NCBI GenBank assembly: GCA_017614275.1
Contig: JAGACE010000064.1
Span: 1-6,331 of the forward strand
Direction: 5' to 3'
DNA: 6,331 nt
From: Clostridia bacterium
GTDB lineage: Bacteria; Bacillota; Clostridia; Oscillospirales; Acutalibacteraceae
In this document: in pieces, positions 1 to 5,251 of the stretch
Position numbering within the stretch: position 1 is the first letter of the stretch
Layout: every line of letters starts with the position of its first letter
Translations under genes and position numbers: made by a program
Notes under the pieces: generated by a model
The model's input: only the letters and a program-made list of their open reading frames with translations
Told to the model about the DNA's origin: nothing
Databases searched by the model: none

Positions 1-461
1 AGCTTCCCGTAGCCTTTGCAGGAGGACGTCACGAAGTACACATCGCCGTTCTCCACCGGGTAGGCGTGGCCCTTTTCGATGAGGTCCGAGATCATCGCGA
101 TGATCTCATCCATGACCTCCGTGGCCCGCGGATGGATGTCCGCGCGGCGGACGTTCAGGCCGTCGGCGTCTTTCCAGTACTCCTCGATGTACTTCTCGGA
201 GACGGTCTTGTAGTCGGACCCCTCTTCGTTGGCGCGGTTGATGATCTTGTCGTCGATGTCCGTGAAGTTCTGGACGAACGTGACCTTCCAGCCGCGGTAT
301 TCGAGGTACCGGCGGAACACATCGAACACGCACAGAGGTCTGGCGTTGCCGATGTGGATATAGTTATACACGGTGGGGCCGCAGCAGTAGATCTTCAGTT
401 CCCCGGGGACCTGGGGCACCAGTTCTTCCTTTTTGCGGGTGAGCGTGTTGAAAACTTGCAT
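1..461 (-). CDS. cysS: Cysteinyl-tRNA synthetase, N-terminal part (cut by window edge)
   Basis: Class I aminoacyl-tRNA synthetase that charges tRNA-Cys with cysteine in the cytoplasm. About 153 N-terminal residues are visible, roughly a third of the usual ~460-480. The N-terminal strand MQVFNTLTRKKEE is typical of the family. The active site follows: Cys27 in YCCGPTVY (the first zinc ligand that reads the cysteine thiol) and HIGN at 36-39, the CysRS form of the class I HIGH motif. FVQNFTDIDDKII (about 62-74) and the KYIEEYWKDAD helix follow. The ATG at 459-461 has a CTCCTT (AAGGAG on the coding strand) ribosome site at 469-474, spacing 7. The gene is 21 bp downstream of pgsA and probably shares the rimO transcript. 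The KMSKS loop and anticodon-binding domain lie off the left edge, so integrity of the whole gene cannot be judged. Identity is near certain from the motifs. Confidence 0.96.
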   Translation of the reverse strand, partial: MQVFNTLTRKKEELVPQVPGELKIYCCGPTVYNYIHIGNARPLCVFDVFRRYLEYRGWKVTFVQNFTDIDDKIINRANEEGSDYKTVSEKYIEEYWKDADGLNVRRADIHPRATEVMDEIIAMISDLIEKGHAYPVENGDVYFVTSSCKGYGK

Positions 462-482
462 ATGAATACTCCTTCAACTGGA

Positions 483-1052
483 TTACTTGGAAAAGTCGAT
501 GACCTTGGCGCCTTCCAGGACATAGGTGACGCCGGAGACGGCGGTCAGGACGGCGGTGATCCACATGAGGACATGGGAGATGGTGTGGACCGGGAACGCG
601 TCGGACAGGACGCTGAAGTCCTGCTGGAGGACGAGGAGCAGCATGACGAAGCCGGTGAACAGCATCATGCTGAAGGTCTTCACCTTGCCCCACATGTTGG
701 CGGGGATGACCACGCCCTGCGAGGAGGCGACGAGCCGGATGGAGCTGACGCCGAACTCCCGGAACAGGATGATGAACAGCACCCAGAAGCTGCAGTAGCC
801 CATCATGACGAGGCCGATGTAGGACGCCGTGGTCAGCATCTTGTCCGCCAGCGGGTCCGTGAACTTCCCGAAGTTCGTGATGAGGTTTTTGCTGCGGGCG
901 ATGCGCCCGTCGAAGAAGTCGGTCATGGACGCCACGAAATAGATGATCAGCGCCCACAGATAGTGGTACGGGATGGCCTCGATCGTAAAGAACACCAGGA
1001 AGACCGGCGCCAGTACGATCCTTGTGACCGTCAGGATGTTGGGTACGTTCAT
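483..1052 (-). CDS. pgsA: CDP-diacylglycerol--glycerol-3-phosphate 3-phosphatidyltransferase (PGP synthase)
   Basis: Membrane enzyme that transfers a phosphatidyl group from CDP-diacylglycerol to sn-glycerol-3-phosphate, giving phosphatidylglycerophosphate, the precursor of phosphatidylglycerol and cardiolipin. The 189-residue length is usual. The complete CDP-alcohol phosphatidyltransferase motif is visible: D45-x2-D48-G49-x2-A52-R53-x8-G62-x3-D66-x3-D70, which holds the two metal ions. About six hydrophobic segments are seen, including roughly 8-24, 30-44, 72-86, 88-97, 120-142 and 156-178. The N-terminal MNVPNILTVTRI is the classic PgsA start. The ATG at 1050-1052 has GGAGG on the coding strand (CCTCC at 1060-1064) with 7-nt spacing. 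It sits 27 bp after rimO and 21 bp before cysS, so co-transcription is likely. PssA and Cls were considered, but length, the N-terminus and the rimO-pgsA pairing favour PgsA. Confidence 0.95.
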   Translation of the reverse strand: MNVPNILTVTRIVLAPVFLVFFTIEAIPYHYLWALIIYFVASMTDFFDGRIARSKNLITNFGKFTDPLADKMLTTASYIGLVMMGYCSFWVLFIILFREFGVSSIRLVASSQGVVIPANMWGKVKTFSMMLFTGFVMLLLVLQQDFSVLSDAFPVHTISHVLMWITAVLTAVSGVTYVLEGAKVIDFSK

Positions 1053-1079
1053 AGCGTTTCCTCCGATGACGCTGCCGGC

Positions 1080-2411
1080 TCAGAATGCCTTGCCGGTCAG
1101 GTCGTATTCGTCAGCACCCAGGATGCTGACCTCCACGAATTCGCCGGGGTGGAGTGCCCGGGGGCTCTTGAAAAGGACCGTGCCGTCGATCTCCGGCGCC
1201 TGCCCGTAAAACCGCCCGATATAAGTATCGTCAATAGTATTATACGCGTCCACGAGCACTTGCAAAGTCTTTCCGAGGAACTTTTTCTGGTTCTCCCGGA
1301 CGATGTCGTGCTGCAGCTGCAGGATGAGGTCCCGGCGATGGGCTCTCACGTCCTCGTCCACCTGGTCCTCCATGGCCTCCGCCGCGGTCCCCTCTTCCGG
1401 GGAGAACGCGAAGCAGCCGAGGTTGTCGAACTCCATGTCCCGCACGAACTCCGCCAGTTCTTCGAACTGTTCGTCCGTCTCGCCGGGGAAGCCGGTCATC
1501 ACGGTGGTGCGCAGGACGATGTCCGGGACGCGTTCCCGGATGTGCCGGATCAGGGCCTCAAAAGTGGCTCTGTCCCCGGGGCGATGCATCGCCCGCAGGA
1601 TGGTCCCGTCCGCGTGCTGCAGCGGGATGTCCAGATAATGGCAGACCTTGGGGCTGGCCGCCATGGCGTCCAGCAGCTCGTCCGTGATACGCTCGGGATA
1701 GGTGTACAGGAAGCGGATCCAGCGGATGCCGTCGACCTCCGAGAGGGCCGTCAGCAGGTCCGGGAGCCGGTCCTTCTGATACAGGTCCCGACCGTACAGG
1801 GACGTGTCCTGCGAGATGAGGACGAGTTCTTTGACGCCCCGGGAGGCCAGGGTCTTCGCCTCATCCACGATGTCCTCGATGGTCCGGCTGCGGAACGTCC
1901 CGCGGATGGCGGGGATGGCGCAGAAGGCGCAGTTGTTGGAACAGCCGTCGCCGATCTTCAGGTAGGCCCAGTAGTCCGGGGTGGTCAGGATGCGCCCGCC
2001 GGTCAGCGGCAGGAGTTCCTTGTCCGCGAAGGCCTCGACGAGCTCGCCGCCGAGGGCCTCGTCGACGATCTGCACGATGTCGGCGTTGCGGCCGATGCCG
2101 ACCACGGCGTCCACCTCCGGCAGCTCCCTGCGGATGTCCTCCCGGTAGCGCTCGGAGAGGCAGCCGGTGACGATGAGGTTCTTGATCTCACCCGCGGCCT
2201 TGCAGTCCGCCATCTCCAGGATGGTCTCGATGGCCTCCACCTTGGCGGCCTCGATGAAGCCGCAGGTGTTGACGATGACCGCGTCGCACTCCCCGATGTC
2301 CCCGGAGATGGCAAAGCCAGCCCGTGCCAGTTTGTCCAGCATGAGCTCGGCGTCCACCTGGTTCTTCGGACACCCGAGGGAGATCATTCCGACGGTCTTT
2401 TTCGTTCCCAT
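1080..2411 (-). CDS. rimO: Ribosomal protein S12 (aspartate) methylthiotransferase RimO
   Basis: Radical SAM methylthiotransferase that adds a methylthio group to the beta carbon of a conserved Asp of ribosomal protein S12. The 443-residue length matches the family. Domains in order: UPF0004 N-terminal domain (about 5-125) with cluster-binding Cys14, Cys50 and Cys84; radical SAM core (about 142-370) with the CxxxCxxC triad Cys157, Cys161 and Cys164 in GCSNNCAFCAIP; TRAM domain (about 375-443). SLGCPKNQVDAE at the N-terminus and GRFYGQAPEIDG in the TRAM domain mark RimO rather than the tRNA enzymes MiaB or MtaB. The ATG at 2409-2411 follows AAAAAGGAG on the coding strand (GGAG at 2422-2425) with a 10-nt gap, slightly long. 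It is the first gene of the rimO-pgsA-cysS run, with a promoter just upstream. An AT-rich patch around codons 390-398 uses TAT, AAT, ACT and ATT, unlike the rest of the gene. Confidence 0.97.
   Translation of the reverse strand: MGTKKTVGMISLGCPKNQVDAELMLDKLARAGFAISGDIGECDAVIVNTCGFIEAAKVEAIETILEMADCKAAGEIKNLIVTGCLSERYREDIRRELPEVDAVVGIGRNADIVQIVDEALGGELVEAFADKELLPLTGGRILTTPDYWAYLKIGDGCSNNCAFCAIPAIRGTFRSRTIEDIVDEAKTLASRGVKELVLISQDTSLYGRDLYQKDRLPDLLTALSEVDGIRWIRFLYTYPERITDELLDAMAASPKVCHYLDIPLQHADGTILRAMHRPGDRATFEALIRHIRERVPDIVLRTTVMTGFPGETDEQFEELAEFVRDMEFDNLGCFAFSPEEGTAAEAMEDQVDEDVRAHRRDLILQLQHDIVRENQKKFLGKTLQVLVDAYNTIDDTYIGRFYGQAPEIDGTVLFKSPRALHPGEFVEVSILGADEYDLTGKAF
1239..1266 (-). promoter_or_regulatory. 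Candidate internal promoter inside the end of rimO
   Basis: A perfect TATAAT lies at 1239-1244 on the coding strand. TTTGCA at 1261-1266 could act as -35, with a 16-bp spacer. It sits in an AT-rich island within an otherwise GC-rich gene and about 190 bp upstream of the pgsA start, so it could drive pgsA-cysS without rimO. The -35 matches TTGACA at only 4 of 6 positions, and a chance match inside codons is possible. Confidence 0.3.
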
Positions 2412-2441
2412 AGTTCCGCGACTCCTTTTTAGTTAAGCCAT

Positions 2442-2471
2442 ATTATATAACAAAAGAGCGGTCTGTTACAA
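2442..2471 (-). promoter_or_regulatory. Promoter of rimO-pgsA-cysS
   Basis: A sigma-A-like promoter: -35 TTGTAA at 2466-2471 (4 of 6 to TTGACA), 18-bp spacer, and a perfect -10 TATAAT at 2442-2447. The start point should be near 2435, giving a leader of about 24 nt before the rimO ATG. The -35 overlaps the cbiO stop codon and the loop of the cbiO terminator. It is the only AT-rich stretch in the 54-bp gap between cbiO and rimO. Confidence 0.65.
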
Positions 2472-2477
2472 CCGCTC
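2449..2477 (-). terminator. Rho-independent terminator at the end of cbiO
   Basis: On the coding strand a perfect 7-bp stem GAGCGGT (2477-2471) / ACCGCTC (2462-2456) closes an 8-nt loop, followed at once by TTTTGTT. The left arm is made from the last codons of cbiO (Glu-Arg-Leu), and the TAA stop lies at the stem-loop junction. The stem is short and the T-run is broken by one G, so termination may be partial. It would end the cbiMQO message before rimO. Confidence 0.7.
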
Positions 2478-3161
2478 ATTGGTTTCGATCTTTACGACGG
2501 TATGGTCCTCATCGATGGTCACGATGCGGTCTGCCAGCGTGTGCGCCAGTTCGTCGTTGTGGGTGGAGATGACGAGCGTCTTCCCCGCCGCCTTCATCTG
2601 CAGAAGGAACCCGACCAGCCACTCCTGGGTCTTCCGGTCGAGTCCCGCGAGGGGCTCGTCGAGGACAAGCGCCTCCGGATTCATGGACAGGATGCAGGCG
2701 ATGGCGACTTTCCGTTTCTCGCCGCCGCTGAGGTGGTAGGGCGCCCGCTCCCTGAGTTTCTCGATGTCCAGAAGGGCGATGACGTCGTCGGTCCTCTGTC
2801 TGATCTCCTCCTCAGACAACCCCATCTGCCGGGGCCCGAAGGAGATCTCCTCCTCCACGTTCGCGCAGAACAGCTGGACATCCGCGTTCTGGAAGATGAA
2901 CCCGACCCGCTGATGGAAGCGTTTGGAAAACGTGGTGTCTTTCAGCGTCTTTTCCGAGATCTCGTCCCCGTCGAAGCGATAGGTGCCCTCCTCCGGGAAG
3001 ACGAGGCCGTTGAGCAGTTTCATCAGGGTGGACTTCCCGCAGCCGTTGGGGCCCTGGAACACGACGGTCTCCCCCGGCGCGATGTCCAGGGTGATGTACC
3101 GCAGGGCGATGTGCCCTTCATAGGCAAAACAGACGTTGGAAAGCTCGAACAAAGGTGTCAT
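2466..3161 (-). CDS. cbiO: ECF transporter ATPase for cobalt/nickel, CbiO
   Basis: Cytoplasmic ABC ATPase that powers Co2+ or Ni2+ uptake with CbiQ and CbiM. All ABC motifs are present: Walker A GPNGCGKST (37-45), Q-loop Gln91 in FQNADVQLF (the form typical of ECF A-subunits), FGPRQMGL (about 108-115), signature LSGGEKRK (143-150), Walker B ALVLDEP (164-170, catalytic Glu169), D-loop LAGLD, and switch His201 in STHND. At 231 residues it is shorter than many ECF ATPases of ~270-280, lacking much of a C-terminal extension. Its final codons run into the terminator. The ATG at 3159-3161 is preceded by AGGAG with 8-nt spacing. It lies 21 bp after cbiQ. A single ATPase gene implies a homodimer. Neighbours cbiM and cbiQ fix the substrate class as cobalt or nickel, but which metal is not decided by sequence alone. 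Confidence 0.93.
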   Translation of the reverse strand: MTPLFELSNVCFAYEGHIALRYITLDIAPGETVVFQGPNGCGKSTLMKLLNGLVFPEEGTYRFDGDEISEKTLKDTTFSKRFHQRVGFIFQNADVQLFCANVEEEISFGPRQMGLSEEEIRQRTDDVIALLDIEKLRERAPYHLSGGEKRKVAIACILSMNPEALVLDEPLAGLDRKTQEWLVGFLLQMKAAGKTLVISTHNDELAHTLADRIVTIDEDHTVVKIETNERL

Positions 3162-3182
3162 GGGTCATTCTCCTGTATGGGG

Positions 3183-3998
3183 TCATCCGCCCGCCATGAT
3201 GGCGCGCTGGGTGTAAACAAAAAAGGCGATCATTCCTGCCAGAAACAGCAGCGTTACCGCGTCCTTCCAGCCGACGCTCCGCTCCCGGGGCCGCTCATAC
3301 TCCCCTTCGAAGCCGCGGCAGACCATGGCGCCGTACATCTCATCCGCCATCTCGCGGGACTTGAGGAACGTGACGCCGAGGACGCCCGACAGCGCCTTGC
3401 CCTTTTCCCGGTTCTTCCCCACGGAGCGCAGCCGCAGGGCGTCGAGCATGTTCAGGCACACATCGCCCAGCAGGACGATGTACTTGAGCGTGATGTCAAG
3501 GGTGAAGATGAACAGGTCCGGCACGCGGAACGACTTGAGGCTCCCGGTGATCTTGTTGAACGGCAGGGTCAGGGACACCAGGTCCAGGAGGAGCACCGAC
3601 ACGAAGACTTTTATGGACACGGTCAGCATCGTGCGGGGCGCACCGGAGAGCGCGGCCGGCAGCAGCAGGAGCAGGGACAGCGCCATGGCGGACAGCGACG
3701 TCTTGACGCTTCGCGCCAGCGCCTTGCTGCACAGGAACAGGGACGCCAGGAGCGCCTCGGCCAGCACGACATAGGAGAAGAGCATGTTCCGTGAGACGGC
3801 CATCAGGACGATGAGGACCAGGACCGTGGCCACCATGGTGGCAGGACTTGCCCAGAGGAGGCCTTTGTTCGAGGTCTCCCGGATCTTCCTCAGAACGGAC
3901 AGGACCGACAGGGTGCTCCTGGTCAGAAAGCCGTCCGAGTCTTTCGAAGCGGTATAGTCCTCCGGCTCCGTCATCCAGACGGGGAGGTTCGGGTCCAC
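3183..3998 (-). CDS. cbiQ: ECF transporter transmembrane coupling protein CbiQ
   Basis: Integral membrane T-component that links ATP hydrolysis by CbiO to movement of the metal-binding CbiM. It has 271 residues, within the family range. Hydrophobic segments lie at roughly 48-69, 72-92, 101-118, 126-146 and 248-263. The long cytoplasmic coupling helices carry the two Ala-Arg type motifs that dock into the ATPases: ALRLRSVG (about 187-194) and AMVCRGFEG (224-232). FRVPDLFIF (about 157-165) and LKYIVLLGD also fit CbiQ. The start is GTG at 3996-3998, chosen because AGGAGG lies 7 nt upstream. The next in-frame start, Met9, has no such site. It is separated from cbiM by 63 bp holding a stem-loop, and from cbiO by 21 bp. 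Substrate class (Co/Ni) is inferred from cbiM next door. Confidence 0.92.
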   Translation of the reverse strand: MDPNLPVWMTEPEDYTASKDSDGFLTRSTLSVLSVLRKIRETSNKGLLWASPATMVATVLVLIVLMAVSRNMLFSYVVLAEALLASLFLCSKALARSVKTSLSAMALSLLLLLPAALSGAPRTMLTVSIKVFVSVLLLDLVSLTLPFNKITGSLKSFRVPDLFIFTLDITLKYIVLLGDVCLNMLDALRLRSVGKNREKGKALSGVLGVTFLKSREMADEMYGAMVCRGFEGEYERPRERSVGWKDAVTLLFLAGMIAFFVYTQRAIMAGG

Positions 3999-4005
3999 GG
4001 CGGTC

Positions 4006-4011
4006 CCTCCT
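4006..4011 (-). promoter_or_regulatory. Ribosome binding site of cbiQ, supporting the GTG start
   Basis: AGGAGG within AAAGGAGGG on the coding strand, 7 nt before GTG at 3996-3998. It decides the start, because no ATG lies at this distance. It begins only a few bases past the T-run of the upstream stem-loop, so hairpin formation could affect ribosome access. Confidence 0.8.
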
Positions 4012-4018
4012 TTCCTGT

Positions 4019-4054
4019 CAAAATAAGGCAGCTCTCAGCGTTGCCGAGAGCTGC
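4019..4054 (-). terminator. Stem-loop between cbiM and cbiQ, likely partial terminator
   Basis: On the coding strand a perfect 9-bp stem GCAGCTCTC (4054-4046) / GAGAGCTGC (4036-4028) with a 9-nt loop is followed by CTTATTTTG. The stem begins 7 nt after the cbiM stop and ends just ahead of the cbiQ ribosome site. It has the form of an intrinsic terminator with a broken T-run. Inside an operon the likely effect is partial termination or protection of the cbiM mRNA 3' end, making more CbiM than CbiQO. That role is inferred. Confidence 0.65.
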
Positions 4055-4061
4055 GGGTACG

Positions 4062-5105
4062 TCAGACGTGTGTGTGCATCCCGGAATGGTCTTCCCCGTG
4101 TCCGAAGTCCGTGCGGTTCTTCATGCCCGCGCCGAGCACACGGAAAAAGACGATCGACAGCGTAACACCAATTATAGCAGAAAGGATGTACGCAAACCAG
4201 TCCGGGATCCCTCCCATCGTGTAGTCCGGGAACAGGACCGACAGTTCGAAGCCGTGTTCCAGAAAATACGGGACATAGCCGAGCGCGGAACCGGCCGTCA
4301 CGACCTCCGCGATCTCCTCGGCGCCCCATTCGCCCCAGGCGGTGCCTTCCGCCAGCAGTCCGAGCGGGACCGCGAGGACGAGCACCCCGAGCAGGAGATA
4401 GATGGGCAGGAACTTTTTGGCGGTCACGGCTTCCTGCTCCGCATAGGCGAGGCCGGGAGTGGTCCTGCTGACGAACGCGTAGAGCGCGACCGTGAAGATG
4501 ACTTCTGCCAGGCCGGCGATCGTCAGGTGGCCGAACATCATGGCCGGGATGGAGACGGTCAGGCCGTACGGACAGTACAGCGCGTTGCCGGCGGCGTCAT
4601 GGAAGAGGTACGGCTGGATGCCGAACTCGAACGCCGCGCACAGGGCCGCCGCGTTGATACCCATGTAGGCGCCGACACCCGCGGCGATGTACTTGCCGGA
4701 CGGGGCGGAGATCCTGTCTTTGACGAAGTGATAGACCGCGTGACCGACGAAGGGCAGGACAAACGCCATGTTGAAGCAGTTCGCGCCGAAGGCCAGGATG
4801 CCGCCGTCTCCGAAGAGCAGAGCCTGCAGGAGCAGGGCAATGGTCACGGCGATACAGGCCGCCTCCGGCCCGAGCAACAGTGCGATGAGCGTCCCTCCGA
4901 CCGCGTGGCCGGTGGTCCCTCCGGGGATCGGGATGTTGAACATCATCCCCAAGAAGGAGAAGGCCGCGAACACGCCCAGCAGGGGCATCTTGTCTTTCGG
5001 CACGGTCTCTTTGACTTTTTTGACGGTTTTGTACCAGACCGGGACCATGGCCGCCGCCATGACCGCGCAGGTCTGAGGACTCAGATAGTTTTCGGGGATA
5101 TGCAT
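4062..5105 (-). CDS. cbiM: Cobalt/nickel ECF transporter substrate-binding protein CbiM with fused C-terminal extension
   Basis: Membrane S-component that captures Co2+ or Ni2+. The mature N-terminus begins directly MHIPENYLSP, with His2 and His67 (in GGTTGHAVGG) at the positions known to ligate metal in NikM/CbiM structures. GDGGILAFGANCFNM (99-113) and FGHLTIAG (191-198) are further family signatures. The CbiM core covers about 1-215. Residues about 230-325 form an extra domain with two membrane segments (roughly 233-250 and 304-322) and PLGLLAEGTAWGEWG (247-261), matching CbiM proteins that carry the CbiN/PDGLE-like part fused on. This explains the total of 347 residues against ~220-250 for a bare CbiM and the absence of a separate cbiN. 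The tail has four His (336, 340, 344, 346) that may bind metal. ATG at 5103-5105 has GGGAG at spacing 7. Cobalt versus nickel cannot be settled here. Confidence 0.93.
   Translation of the reverse strand: MHIPENYLSPQTCAVMAAAMVPVWYKTVKKVKETVPKDKMPLLGVFAAFSFLGMMFNIPIPGGTTGHAVGGTLIALLLGPEAACIAVTIALLLQALLFGDGGILAFGANCFNMAFVLPFVGHAVYHFVKDRISAPSGKYIAAGVGAYMGINAAALCAAFEFGIQPYLFHDAAGNALYCPYGLTVSIPAMMFGHLTIAGLAEVIFTVALYAFVSRTTPGLAYAEQEAVTAKKFLPIYLLLGVLVLAVPLGLLAEGTAWGEWGAEEIAEVVTAGSALGYVPYFLEHGFELSVLFPDYTMGGIPDWFAYILSAIIGVTLSIVFFRVLGAGMKNRTDFGHGEDHSGMHTHV
4171..4179 (-). promoter_or_regulatory. Candidate extended -10 promoter inside the end of cbiM
   Basis: TGCTATAAT on the coding strand: a perfect TATAAT at 4171-4176 with the TGn extension at 4177-4179. 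No good -35 is seen at 16-18 bp upstream, which an extended -10 does not strictly need. It lies about 170 bp upstream of the cbiQ start, in codons (ATA ATT) that are rare for this window. It could supply cbiQO transcripts, but those would still have to pass the 4028-4054 stem-loop. Confidence 0.3.
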
Positions 5106-5120
5106 CCGATCGCTCCCTCT

Positions 5121-5161
5121 TCTGTATTTCTATCTGTATCATAGTCTGCTTCGTTCTGTGT
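5121..5161. repeat. Three short direct repeats TCTGTRT in the cbiM promoter region
   Basis: TCTGTAT occurs at 5121-5127 and 5133-5139, exactly 12 bp apart, and TCTGTGT at 5155-5161. The middle copy overlaps the proposed -10 of cbiM and the others flank it. They could be a regulator site, for instance for a metal-responsive repressor, but no regulator gene is in the window and 7-bp repeats can arise by chance. Confidence 0.35.
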
Positions 5162-5167
5162 CCACAA
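5138..5167 (-). promoter_or_regulatory. Likely promoter of cbiMQO
   Basis: On the coding strand -35 TTGTGG at 5162-5167 (3 of 6), 18-bp spacer and -10 TATGAT at 5138-5143 (5 of 6). The start point would be near 5131, leaving about 25 nt of leader, too short for a cobalamin riboswitch. The weak -35 suggests that an activator or a derepressed state may be needed. A repeat of TCTGTAT (plus strand) overlaps and follows the -10. Confidence 0.45.
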
Positions 5168-5188
5168 GCCCCCGGGGGGGATAGAATG

Positions 5189-5218
5189 TTGACAATGCTT
5201 CCGATTTGCACGTACAAT
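5189..5218 (+). promoter_or_regulatory. Promoter of cysE
   Basis: Consensus -35 TTGACA at 5189-5194, 18-bp spacer, -10 TACAAT at 5213-5218 (5 of 6). The expected start near 5225 gives a leader of about 27 nt, with no space for a T-box or SAM riboswitch. Good match and correct distance to the ribosome site make this the strongest promoter call in the window. Confidence 0.75.
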
Positions 5219-5238
5219 AATGGATAATCTTAGGAAAC

Positions 5239-5244
5239 AGGAGG
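5239..5244 (+). promoter_or_regulatory. Ribosome binding site of cysE, supporting the GTG start
   Basis: AGGAGG, 7 nt before GTG at 5252-5254. The ideal core and spacing fix GTG as the start, and no in-frame ATG lies near it. Confidence 0.85.
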
Positions 5245-5251
5245 TCTTTCC

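Noticed and set aside
1053..1073. Hairpin AGCGT / ACGCT with the pgsA ribosome site in its 11-nt loop
   Set aside because: A 5-bp stem with a large loop is weak and leaves the ribosome site unpaired. Not enough to call translational control.
1080..2411. Reading this gene as miaB or mtaB instead of rimO
   Set aside because: SLGCPKNQVDAE and GRFYGQAPEIDG are RimO signatures, and the gene precedes pgsA as rimO commonly does in Firmicutes.
66..2432. A 788-codon open frame on the plus strand over cysS, pgsA and rimO
   Set aside because: It is codon-on-codon antisense to three clearly identified genes. It stays open only because those genes use no TTA, CTA or TCA codons. The product has no recognisable domain and is Asp/Gly/Val-rich, as expected of a mirror frame.
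3166..3168. An ATG 7 nt upstream of the chosen cbiO start
   Set aside because: It is out of frame with cbiO and lies almost on the ribosome site. The ATG at 3159-3161 has the proper 8-nt spacing and opens the CbiO frame.
2502..3794. A 430-codon plus-strand open frame over cbiO and cbiQ, and a 367-codon one at 4041-5144 over cbiM
   Set aside because: Both are the same mirror-frame effect over genes with complete family motifs. Neither has a convincing start site or a recognisable domain.
5106..5251. Cobalamin riboswitch before cbiM or T-box before cysE
   Set aside because: The predicted leaders are about 25 nt and no B12-box or T-box-like sequence is seen. The whole gap is shorter than these elements usually need.
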